Shown one piece after another: positions 34,360 to 42,150 of a DNA stretch of 64,000 nt. Under the pieces are notes generated by a model. That model was not told the DNA's origin and did not search any database. It saw only the letters and a program-made list of their open reading frames with translations. The position numbers and the translations under genes were made by a program. Numbering within the stretch: position 1 is the stretch's first letter; each line of letters begins with the position of its first letter. The DNA comes from Pseudomonadota bacterium. Its GTDB lineage: Bacteria; Pseudomonadota; Alphaproteobacteria; SHVP01. The DNA is taken from positions 1 through 64,000 of the forward strand of contig JAQBYN010000001.1 of the NCBI GenBank assembly GCA_027622715.1. Direction: 5' to 3'.

Positions 34360-35156
34360 AACCTAGATATTTGATCACACCGCTAGTCGTGGGAATGCTG
34401 TGCCTGATCGTCGGCACCGCTACCGCGCAACCGCAAAGCCAATTGGATATTGAGGAGACGCTCATCCTCGGGGACGCCCTCGTCGACCGGGCAAACCGCG
34501 CGGCGTCAGGCTTAACAGCGCAAGATGCGGCGCGCGCCCGCGCAGCCATTGAGGCGCTGGATGTCCCGGGGCTAGCCCGGGCGCGCAGCGCCCTCGCGAC
34601 CTACCGTGACAATGACTATGCCAGAGCACGCGCGCTACTTGGTCCGTTGCTCGGGCAAGATGCCGCCACTATACGCGCGGCTGCGGCGCGCCTACGGGGA
34701 CAGGTGCACGCCAATCTGCGAAACGCGATCGCAGCAGCGAGCGATACCGATGTCGCTCGCTTGGCGGCCGCACTCCAACTCCTGCAGACGCAGAACCTGC
34801 CGCGCTTTCGTAGCTTCATGGCGCAACACCCGCTGGCGATCGCCCGGCTGCGAAGCGCGTTGGCGCAGCAGGAGGCGCGGCAGGAGGCGGCGCGGCTTGA
34901 GACCGCGCGCCCGCCGGCGCGGGCACAGCGGGCCCGCACGGACTTTGTGCGATCAAGTCGGGCGCAGCCGGTCCGCGCGGCTCCCCCATCGAGATCGGCC
35001 AGATCGTCTAGCGCGCGGCGCGGGGACGCTCAGGCTTCCAACGGCGGCGGTCGCGGCCCTTCTGCCGCCGGCGTCGGTCAGGCTGCTGCGCAACCGTCAA
35101 GCTCGGCATCCGCTTCTACGAGCGTCAGTGCCGTGTCGGTTCGAGGCGGCCGCTGA
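34356..35156 (+). CDS. Secreted Ala/Arg-rich protein of unknown function
   Basis: A 266-residue protein with a signal peptide (YLITPLVVGMLCLIVGTATA, cleavage before QPQSQ). An Ala-rich helical middle with QDAARARAAIEALDVPGLARARSALATY follows, then a low-complexity C-terminus rich in Ala, Arg and Ser. GGAGAGATACCA precedes the ATG, which overlaps the pentapeptide gene's stop. No domain is recognised. Co-expression with the pentapeptide protein, opposite the DUF5666 lipoprotein, suggests one envelope-related module (inference). Confidence 0.75.
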   Translation: MKPRYLITPLVVGMLCLIVGTATAQPQSQLDIEETLILGDALVDRANRAASGLTAQDAARARAAIEALDVPGLARARSALATYRDNDYARARALLGPLLGQDAATIRAAAARLRGQVHANLRNAIAAASDTDVARLAAALQLLQTQNLPRFRSFMAQHPLAIARLRSALAQQEARQEAARLETARPPARAQRARTDFVRSSRAQPVRAAPPSRSARSSSARRGDAQASNGGGRGPSAAGVGQAAAQPSSSASASTSVSAVSVRGGR

Positions 35157-35300
35157 CGGAGCGACGTGGGCGCCGTCCGCCCCCAAGACTGGCGGCGCCC
35201 GCTTCGCTCGATCAGCGGGTCAAGTCCCTGATCACACGCAGCGAGGCCGACGACTGCCGGTGCCGCCAGCGGGCAATAGAGGGTCCGGAAACGCGCGCCG

Positions 35301-36266
35301 TTACTGCTGCTTTTTCCATTCCTGCATGATGTCAAAGCCGGTCGCGTTCCACACACCGGCATGTTTGCCAACATAGTTGAGCGCTTCTTCGAGATACTTG
35401 ATCCGGTGCGGTTGGCCCGACATCCACGGGTGAATCGTGATCGCCATGATCCGGCCACCCTCGCGGCCGGCCTCGTCATACATGAGATCGAACTGATCCT
35501 TAACTTGATCAACGAAGTCTTGCTCCTGGTGCTTGTAGTGCAACCAGACCATCGAATCGTCGATCCAATGCTGGTGCGGCATCGCGACGATTTCGCCGGA
35601 TTTGGTGCGGAACGGATAAGGCATATCGTCGTTGATCCAGTCGCAGAAATATTCGACCCCTTCTGCCGCGATGTAATCAGGGGTATCCCACGATTCGGAG
35701 CGCCCGGGGGATAGCCATCCTTTGACCGGTTGGCCCGACATCTCGCGCAAGACCGAAAGCGATTCTTTGACCAACGCCTTTTCGTCTTCCGCCGGGAGGC
35801 CTGTGTAATGAAGTTTGGCCATATCGACGCCGTTGGCCATGACTTCCCAGCCGCGCTCGTTGACCTGATCGATCAGGTACGGATAGCGCTGCGCCACCAT
35901 CGAGTTAAAAGACGCCGTCACGTTCCCGATTCCCGCTGCATCCAGCGCATCCATAACGCGGAATACACCGACACGATTGCCGTAGTCGCGGAGCGAAAAG
36001 TGACGGATGTCGGGGTAAGACGTGACCATGCCGCCAAGCGCTTTGAACGGTTTGGCCGGCGTATCCAATGGGAAAAATTCAAAAGCAACATTCACCCACA
36101 ACGCGACCCGCGCGCCGTTCGGCCAAGCGACCGGTTTCCTGCGCACCAAAAGCGACCAGTCGTAGCGGTCATGGTCCATGCCATAGGAGCGGTGGGGGTA
36201 TTCGAGATAACTGTCCGGCACGGAGGCGCCGGAAACTTCCTTTTGTTCAATGGGGGGGCGTGCCAT
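35301..36266 (-). CDS. Polysaccharide deacetylase/PuuE-like protein 2
   Basis: A 321-residue NodB-fold protein of the PuuE (allantoinase-like) type. It has ARVALWVNVAFEFFPLDTP, SLRDYGNRVGVFRVMDALDAAGI, KGWLSPGRSESWDTPDYIAAEGVEYFCDW and ITIHPWMSGQPHRIKYLEEAL. Where the upstream paralogue has SHG, this one has ANG, so a conserved His of the family is missing. The ATG at 36266 is 5 bp after the paralogue's stop, with GAGGAG upstream. It probably acts on a C-N bond of a small amide or ureide rather than a polysaccharide (inference). Confidence 0.87.
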   Translation of the reverse strand: MARPPIEQKEVSGASVPDSYLEYPHRSYGMDHDRYDWSLLVRRKPVAWPNGARVALWVNVAFEFFPLDTPAKPFKALGGMVTSYPDIRHFSLRDYGNRVGVFRVMDALDAAGIGNVTASFNSMVAQRYPYLIDQVNERGWEVMANGVDMAKLHYTGLPAEDEKALVKESLSVLREMSGQPVKGWLSPGRSESWDTPDYIAAEGVEYFCDWINDDMPYPFRTKSGEIVAMPHQHWIDDSMVWLHYKHQEQDFVDQVKDQFDLMYDEAGREGGRIMAITIHPWMSGQPHRIKYLEEALNYVGKHAGVWNATGFDIMQEWKKQQ

Positions 36267-36270
36267 GACG

Positions 36271-37197
36271 CTAGCTCCTCGCCGGATGTTTTTTCTTGAA
36301 ATCTTTGGCGGCCTGCACGTACTCGTCGTAGTAGTGCTCGTAATAGTACTCGGCAATCTCGCGGCCTGTTGCGACCCAAACGTCATCATGGCCAGTGATG
36401 TATTTGAGGGCGTCCTCGAACGCCGCGAGCCGATGCCCCTGCCCTACTGCATAAGCGTGTAGCGGGATGCACATAACAGTACCGTTCTTCGCCCCGTCTT
36501 TGCGCAACCGATCAAAGTTTGATTTGAGCATGTCGGCGTAGCGCCGCGGCGGCACCATGCTGCCGTTGTAGACGATGATGTCGTTCATCTCGAGCGAGTA
36601 AGGGATCGAGATGAAACGGCCTTCCTTGACGTTAACCGGGAACGGTTGATCGTCGATGAAAAGGTCGCAGGTATAAAGGATGCCGTTCTTAGCGAGCAGA
36701 TCCATTGTCCGTTCGGTATGGGTCAGCGCCGGGGCGAGATAGCCCGCGATCCGCTGGCCAGTATGCTTTTGGACGTTCTCGATCGAGTCGGTGATGATTG
36801 CTTGTTCCTGCGCCTCGCTCATCGCATAGGAATACCGGGTGTTGTAAATCCCGTGGGAGAAGAATTCCCACTTTCGCTCCTTACAGGCCTCGATAATCTC
36901 GGGGTGGTGGTCGAGCAGCGCGACCGATAATGAAATCGAACCGCGCACGCCGTAGCGGTCCATGACGTCCATCATGCGCCAGTGTCCGACACGGTTGCCG
37001 TGGTCGCGCTCCGAATAAGGGACTAAGTCCGGTGTCGGTTTTCCCCAGGGTGTGCGCAGCGGGTTTACCGGCGGATCGATCTCGTAATATTCAATGTTCG
37101 GGGCGACCCAGAAGGCGACCTTCGCGCCGTTCGGCCATTTGATCGATGGCCGAGCGTTCCACGGTAGATAATCGTAAAGACCGAGATCGGCTTTCAC
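36271..37197 (-). CDS. Polysaccharide deacetylase/PuuE-like protein 1
   Basis: A 308-residue NodB-fold protein homologous to its downstream neighbour. Shared elements are the N-terminal PNGAKVAFWVAPNIEYYEIDPP, YSERDHGNRVGHWRMMDVMDRYGVRGSISL, WEFFSHGIYNTR, with the SHG motif of the PuuE group, and IPLHAYAVGQGHRLAAFEDAL. PuuE-type enzymes hydrolyse cyclic ureides such as allantoin; others act on amides. It is the middle gene of an operon that begins with an isochorismatase-fold hydrolase. Confidence 0.88.
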   Translation of the reverse strand: MKADLGLYDYLPWNARPSIKWPNGAKVAFWVAPNIEYYEIDPPVNPLRTPWGKPTPDLVPYSERDHGNRVGHWRMMDVMDRYGVRGSISLSVALLDHHPEIIEACKERKWEFFSHGIYNTRYSYAMSEAQEQAIITDSIENVQKHTGQRIAGYLAPALTHTERTMDLLAKNGILYTCDLFIDDQPFPVNVKEGRFISIPYSLEMNDIIVYNGSMVPPRRYADMLKSNFDRLRKDGAKNGTVMCIPLHAYAVGQGHRLAAFEDALKYITGHDDVWVATGREIAEYYYEHYYDEYVQAAKDFKKKHPARS

Positions 37198-37234
37198 AGC
37201 CCCTCCTATCGTTTGGTTGAGCCTTGGGTAGCGC

Positions 37235-37909
37235 CTAGTTGGCGGCTTGGTAGTTTTCGAGATAGGCCTTAACGGCGGCGTATGGCTCGACGTCGGCGTA
37301 TTTCAGTTGCATATCGCTCAAATTGGCAAAGTGCGGAATCTCGTGTTTGTCGGCGACGCATTCCTCCGCGACGATGGTGCGATACCCGCGCGACAGCGAG
37401 TCAACACAGGTCGCCCGTACGCAGCCCGAGGTAGATCCCCCGGTCAGAATAATCGTATCGACCTGGTGCCAGGTGCAGAGCGATTGCAGCGAGGTCTCAT
37501 GGAAAGCGGATGGCATAAGCTTGTTGTAGATCGCGTCGCGTTTGTGATCGATCTTAAGCCGGTCATCAAACTCGAAGCGCTCGGAGTCGATCTTGATGTT
37601 TTGCAGCGAATCCGGTGTGTCGGTGCGGGTTCCCCAAATACCGGCATCCTCAGCCGACTCCATGTAGCCGACATGAGTCCAGACAACCGGCAGTCGCTTC
37701 GAGCGGCAAATCTCGGAGAGATCATTGATGAAATCGAGTTGCTGAGGGTGGGTTTCGTAGGCGGTCTTGAATTTTCCGACCGCGGTATAGGCTTTTTGCA
37801 GATCGATATTGACCAAAATCGGTTTACGCCCGAAGCCAAACTTTGCCCGGTTCGGGTTTGCCTTGATCTGGGCGTAGTACTCGCGCGGCGTGAGATCCGA
37901 AGATTCCAT
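37235..37909 (-). CDS. Isochorismatase-fold cysteine hydrolase
   Basis: A 224-residue cysteine hydrolase. The triad is visible as Asp36 (VNIDLQKAY), Lys130 (YNKLMPSAF) and Cys163 (GGSTSGCVRATCVD), with the cis-peptide-type TGGSTSG before it. This set fits N-carbamoylsarcosine amidohydrolase or nicotinamidase-like amidases rather than true isochorismatases. GGGGAGGACGTCAGG precedes the ATG. As first gene of an operon with two PuuE-like proteins, it suggests stepwise hydrolysis of a ureide or hydantoin-type compound (inference). Confidence 0.9.
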   Translation of the reverse strand: MESSDLTPREYYAQIKANPNRAKFGFGRKPILVNIDLQKAYTAVGKFKTAYETHPQQLDFINDLSEICRSKRLPVVWTHVGYMESAEDAGIWGTRTDTPDSLQNIKIDSERFEFDDRLKIDHKRDAIYNKLMPSAFHETSLQSLCTWHQVDTIILTGGSTSGCVRATCVDSLSRGYRTIVAEECVADKHEIPHFANLSDMQLKYADVEPYAAVKAYLENYQAAN

Positions 37910-38022
37910 CCTGACGTCCTCCCCTAGTCGTTTGTTGTTTGGATTTGGCCGTAGAATCGGGTCGCGTACCGGCAATGTCAAGCAAACGGGCGAGCCGCAG
38001 ATGGCGGGCCGCGTGGCCTCGG

Positions 38023-38547
38023 TTAGGAAAATTTCTCGATGGCTTTTTCTAGGGCCGTCAAGAGTTCCCGGCCCATCAATCCACCGTCACCCTCGACGCG
38101 TTCCTTGATGACGGCGTTCATCGTGTCGATGTGCGATTTGACGATCTCAAGATGACTCTCGCTGGTCAGCGCCCGGGTGACCGTCAATTTGTACAGGGAA
38201 TCAGCAACGGTCGTGACCAGTGGATAGCCGAACGTCCCGCCTTGCCCGCGCATATCATGCGCGATTTCGTTTAGGCGTTTGAATTCGATCGCGCGACGGC
38301 TTTCATCTTTGTCCTTTGCCTTGCGAAATAGATCGTAGAGCTCCCGTACCTGACCCTGGACCCAATCGGGGTAATCGTCCGCGAACTTATCGAGCTCGGC
38401 CATCGCTTGTTCCAGGGCTTTCATGGCGAACTTGCCGGGCTCCCGGCTTTGGCCGGTACCGGCTTTCTCCTTCAGCCGGTTGCGCAAACGGAAATAGCGC
38501 ACCTTGATCTTGCCCTTGGGATCGAGATCAAGAGATTTCGTCGTCAT
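38023..38547 (-). CDS. Hpt-like phosphotransfer protein
   Basis: A 174-residue, mainly helical protein. NEIAHDMRGQGGTFGYPL places His97 in the histidine-phosphotransfer motif (xHxxKGxxxxxG-like, here with Arg for Lys). The N-terminus is basic. Its start overlaps the end of the receiver gene by 20 bases, so the two are translationally coupled. Whether His97 is phosphorylated cannot be seen here. The partner receiver lacks the usual Asp, so a phosphate would have to come from another protein. Confidence 0.75.
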   Translation of the reverse strand: MTTKSLDLDPKGKIKVRYFRLRNRLKEKAGTGQSREPGKFAMKALEQAMAELDKFADDYPDWVQGQVRELYDLFRKAKDKDESRRAIEFKRLNEIAHDMRGQGGTFGYPLVTTVADSLYKLTVTRALTSESHLEIVKSHIDTMNAVIKERVEGDGGLMGRELLTALEKAIEKFS

Positions 38548-39082
38548 AGATGATCTCTATCTCCTCGGGTTTGATTTTTCGTCGATCGGCAAGGCGCGAC
38601 TCGGTCTTTCTGCGGCGCCGATCCGGGCCAAAATAGTCAGGCGTGAGGACAAACTGCCGCGGTCGTTCAATGACCTGCCCAAGACGCTGCATCAGGGATT
38701 GAACCGAATAGGGTTTGCCAAGAATTTCTGAGACGCCAAGATCGCGCACCTCGTTGACATGCGACATGTCGGCGAAGCCGGTTACCATCACGAACGGCAA
38801 GAATTTGTCAGGCGATTCTTTGTGGCGCCGGACCCACTTGAGCAGCAACATGCCGTCAACCGGGGTCATCTGCCAATTCGCCATCACAAGGTCGACCGAG
38901 TTGATGCCGCCTTTTAGGGGATCCTGCCCAACTCGTTTGAGCGTTTCGATGGCCTCGGAACCATCGTCAACCGCGATGACGGTGCCGACCCCAATAGTGT
39001 GCAAAAGGGACTTCAGAAGACCGCGCATATAGGCGTTGTCGTCGGCGACAATTGCGGTAAAGAGACGTAGATCGTAGTCCAT
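38528..39082 (-). CDS. CheY-like receiver protein with Asn in place of the phospho-acceptor Asp
   Basis: A 184-residue single-domain response regulator. The acidic pair is Asp14-Asp15 (VADDN), the conserved Thr is Thr101 (VMVTGFAD) and the Lys is Lys123 (LGKPYS). The acceptor position reads VMANWQMTPVDG, giving Asn69 where CheY-type proteins have Asp. A charged tail of about 50 residues (RRRRKTESRLADRRK) follows. Asn cannot carry the phosphate, so this is probably a pseudo-receiver, perhaps locked in one state. It precedes the Hpt-like gene in one operon. Confidence 0.88.
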   Translation of the reverse strand: MDYDLRLFTAIVADDNAYMRGLLKSLLHTIGVGTVIAVDDGSEAIETLKRVGQDPLKGGINSVDLVMANWQMTPVDGMLLLKWVRRHKESPDKFLPFVMVTGFADMSHVNEVRDLGVSEILGKPYSVQSLMQRLGQVIERPRQFVLTPDYFGPDRRRRKTESRLADRRKIKPEEIEIIYDDEIS

Positions 39083-39145
39083 TGTCCCCTCTGCGGGAGC
39101 GACGCCCTAGCTTGGCCGAAGTGTGCTATCCGGCCCTGGACGCAT

Positions 39146-40162
39146 TCACACCGTCCAAGTGTAGCCTGAACGCAGAAGTTTGTTGAGGTCTGCGTTGGGC
39201 GATTTCGCCCGGACGTCAGCAGCCTGATCGAGCACGCTCGCCTCGTAGGTTGGCGCGGGGTTGCAGTAGAGCACCCCGAGAGCGACCGGCAATTGATCCG
39301 AGTCCATCGAGGCAAGCAGATTCGCCATGACCCGGTTGGTCTCGTCGTGAACCAAAATATCGTCAACCGTCACACCGTCCTCGCCCACGGTCACGGCCTC
39401 GATCTCAAAAACACCCGCGCGCATGCGAAGGCCACGGTTCTTCTCCGCGCCGAAGATCATCGGCTTGCCATGCTCGACGCGAACCTGACGTTCGCTCGCC
39501 ACGGACGGGGCTTTGAAAGAATCGAACACGCCGTCGTTGTAGACAATGCAGTTCTGGAAAATCTCTAGAAGCGACGCGCCCCGATGTTCGTGCGCCCGCT
39601 TGAACATAATCGGCAAGTGCTTCAGATCCGTGTCGACCGACCGGGCGACAAAACGCGCGCCCGATCCTAAGGCAAACAGCGCAGCCGAAACCGGCGCCTC
39701 GACCGACCCTTGCGGGGTCGACGGCGACCGTGTTCCGACGCGCGAGGTCGGCGAGTACTGCCCCTTGGTCAGTCCATAAATCTCATTGTTGAAGATCAGA
39801 ATTTGAAGATCGACATTGCGGCGCAACGTATGCATGAGGTGGTTGCCGCCAATCGACAACATGTCACCGTCGCCCCCGACGACCCAGACATCCAGTTCCG
39901 GATTCGAGAGTTTAATGCCAGTTGCAAACGCCGGGGCCCGACCATGGATCGTATGAAAGCCGTAGGTCTCCATGTAATACGGGAATCGCGCGGCGCAGCC
40001 GATACCGGACACGAAAACGGTTTTCTCGGGCGTTGCACCGATTTCCGGCATCGTTCGTTGAAGCGCCTTGAGAATCGCATAATCCCCGCATCCAGGGCAC
40101 CAACGGACCTCTTGATCGGTCGCGAAGTCCTTGGCGGTCAGTTGCTGCGGCACGACGTTCAT
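39146..40162 (-). CDS. korB: 2-oxoacid:ferredoxin oxidoreductase, beta subunit
   Basis: A 338-residue TPP-binding subunit. CPGCGDYAILKAL and GIGCAARFPYYMETYG hold cysteines for the Fe-S cluster. The TPP/Mg site is VVGGDGDMLSIGGNHLMHTLRRN followed by NNEIYGLTKGQYSPTS. It decarboxylates a 2-oxoacid, most likely 2-oxoglutarate, to acyl-CoA and passes electrons to ferredoxin; it can run in reverse. The gene directly follows korA with stop and start abutting. A separate ferredoxin gene is not in the window. Confidence 0.93.
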   Translation of the reverse strand: MNVVPQQLTAKDFATDQEVRWCPGCGDYAILKALQRTMPEIGATPEKTVFVSGIGCAARFPYYMETYGFHTIHGRAPAFATGIKLSNPELDVWVVGGDGDMLSIGGNHLMHTLRRNVDLQILIFNNEIYGLTKGQYSPTSRVGTRSPSTPQGSVEAPVSAALFALGSGARFVARSVDTDLKHLPIMFKRAHEHRGASLLEIFQNCIVYNDGVFDSFKAPSVASERQVRVEHGKPMIFGAEKNRGLRMRAGVFEIEAVTVGEDGVTVDDILVHDETNRVMANLLASMDSDQLPVALGVLYCNPAPTYEASVLDQAADVRAKSPNADLNKLLRSGYTWTV

Positions 40163-42031
40163 TTAGGCCCCCAGGCGCGCGCGAATGGCGCTCTCGATTT
40201 CGGCAATCTTGAAGGGTTGGCCAGATACCTTGCTGACCTTTTCGGCCGGCACCAGGTATTCGGCCCGCAACACGGTCACGAGCTGGCCGGTATTCATTTC
40301 GGGGACCAGCACCGTTTTGAAACTCGCCAGCAGCGACCCGAGATTGCGTGGCAAAGGCCAAATATGGCGTAAATGAATGTGCGACACGGCGTGACCTTCG
40401 GCACGAACGTTCGATACCGCGCGATCGATCGGACCATACGTCGAACCCCAACCGACCACCGCAATGTCGCCAGAGGTCTCACCCTGTTCTACGGCCTGTT
40501 CGGGAATGTCGTTGGCGATGCCATCGATCTTCGCCTTACGGGTATCGGTCATCCTCTGGTGGTTCGTCGCGTCATACGAGATATGGCCCGAGTCGTAGTC
40601 TTTTTCGATCCCGCCGATACGGTGCTCAAGACCCGGCGTTCCGGGTATGGCCCAGTTTCGCGCCAGCGTCTTTTCATCCCGGTGGAACGGATGAAAGCCT
40701 TCTACCTCGGTGCGGAACTTGACGCCAAACGGCGCCACGTCGTCGACGTCAGGAATGAGCCAGGGCTCGGCCGCGTTGGCAATGTAACCGTCGGTCAACA
40801 GCATCACCGGGGTCATGTATTTCGTCGCGAGGCGGACAACTTCGACCGCCGTCTCGAAGCAGTCCGAAGGGGAACGCGACGCCAACACGACCAAGGGTGC
40901 GTCCGCGTTTCGCCCATAAACCGCTTGATACAAATCCGACTGCTCGGTCTTGGTCGGCAACCCCGTTGACGGCCCCGCCCGCTGCGAGTTCACCACGATG
41001 AGTGGCAATTCCGTGCTGATCGCCAGGCCAATGGCTTCGCCCTTGAGCGCTATGCCCGGGCCGGAGCTCGAGGTGATTCCGAGATGACCCGCGAAGGACG
41101 CACCGATGGCGGAGCAAACCGCTGCGATTTCGTCTTCGGCCTGGAACGTGACGACGCCGTACTGTTTGAGGCGCGCCAGGATGTGCAGGATCGGCGACGC
41201 AGGGGTGATCGGATATGATCCGAACATTATCTTCAGGCCGGCCTTGTGCGCGCCCACGACTAGGCCCCAAGCTAATGCCTCACCGCCGGATACCGTGCGA
41301 TACTCGCCCGGCTCAATCTTAGCCGCCGCGACCGAGTAGGTCGGCACGTCCCCTTCCATCTCCGCTGTCTCACCAAACGCGTGGCCCGCGTTGAGCGCCG
41401 CAATGTTCGCCGTGGCGAGGCCCGATTGCTTCGCGAACTTCTTGTTGAGCCAGTCGACTGTCGGCTGACGGTCGCGTGCATACATCCAGTAGACCAATCC
41501 AAGGGTCCAGAGATTCTTGCAGCGAAGCGCATCTTTCTTCCCAAGGCCGGACTCTTTCACAGCCTCCATCGTGAGCGCCGAGACATCGATCTCGATGACG
41601 CGATAGGCATTGAGCGTCTTGTCTTCGAGCGGGTTACTCGCGAAGCCCGCGCGCTTGACGTTCCGATCACTAAAGCTACCAACATCGACGATGATCACGC
41701 CGCCATCGCGAACGTTGCCCAACTCCACCTTCAGCGCAGCCGGGTTCATCGCAACCAACACATCGATGGCATCACCGGATGTTTTGATCCGCCGGCCGCC
41801 GAAATTGATTTGAAACGATGAAACCCCGAATGTCGTTCCCGTTGGCGCCCTGATTTCCGCAGGAAAGTCGGGGAACGTGGCAAGGTCGTTGCCAGCAAGT
41901 GCCGCCGCTTGAGTAAACTGCCCGCCGGTCAGCTGCATGCCGTCGCCGGAATCGCCGGCGAAACGAACGACAACCGATTCGCGTGCTTCACGGGGCGTTC
42001 TAATTTCCGCCACCGCAGCCGTACTTGCCAT
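40163..42031 (-). CDS. korA: 2-oxoacid:ferredoxin oxidoreductase, alpha subunit (gamma-alpha fusion)
   Basis: A 622-residue fusion. The N-terminal gamma-type domain (about 20-200, VVRFAGDSGDGMQLTGGQF, INFGGRRIKTSGDAIDVLVAMNP) is followed by the pyrimidine-binding alpha domain (GEALAWGLVVGAHKAGLKIMFGSYPITPASPILHILARL, ITSSSGPGIALKGEAIGLA, GLPTKTEQSDL) and a C-terminal domain. This is the KorA layout for 2-oxoglutarate. GGAGACTA lies before two tandem ATGs at 42034 and 42031; the second has better spacing. Product and partner are as for korB. Confidence 0.93.
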   Translation of the reverse strand: MASTAAVAEIRTPREARESVVVRFAGDSGDGMQLTGGQFTQAAALAGNDLATFPDFPAEIRAPTGTTFGVSSFQINFGGRRIKTSGDAIDVLVAMNPAALKVELGNVRDGGVIIVDVGSFSDRNVKRAGFASNPLEDKTLNAYRVIEIDVSALTMEAVKESGLGKKDALRCKNLWTLGLVYWMYARDRQPTVDWLNKKFAKQSGLATANIAALNAGHAFGETAEMEGDVPTYSVAAAKIEPGEYRTVSGGEALAWGLVVGAHKAGLKIMFGSYPITPASPILHILARLKQYGVVTFQAEDEIAAVCSAIGASFAGHLGITSSSGPGIALKGEAIGLAISTELPLIVVNSQRAGPSTGLPTKTEQSDLYQAVYGRNADAPLVVLASRSPSDCFETAVEVVRLATKYMTPVMLLTDGYIANAAEPWLIPDVDDVAPFGVKFRTEVEGFHPFHRDEKTLARNWAIPGTPGLEHRIGGIEKDYDSGHISYDATNHQRMTDTRKAKIDGIANDIPEQAVEQGETSGDIAVVGWGSTYGPIDRAVSNVRAEGHAVSHIHLRHIWPLPRNLGSLLASFKTVLVPEMNTGQLVTVLRAEYLVPAEKVSKVSGQPFKIAEIESAIRARLGA

Positions 42032-42150
42032 CATTAGTCTCCATCGTTCGGGCCGTCGCGGACCATAGGTCCCACCCATGACCTAATCAAGGGGTTGGTG
42101 GGCCTAGGCCGGGCGCAAACCCGCTGTAACCTTAGGATTTGTATGGTTGC

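Noticed and set aside
35168-35200. An 8-bp GC stem (GGGCGCCG/CGGCGCCC) after the secreted-protein gene as a terminator
   Set aside because: The loop is 17 bases and no T run follows, so terminator function is not supported.
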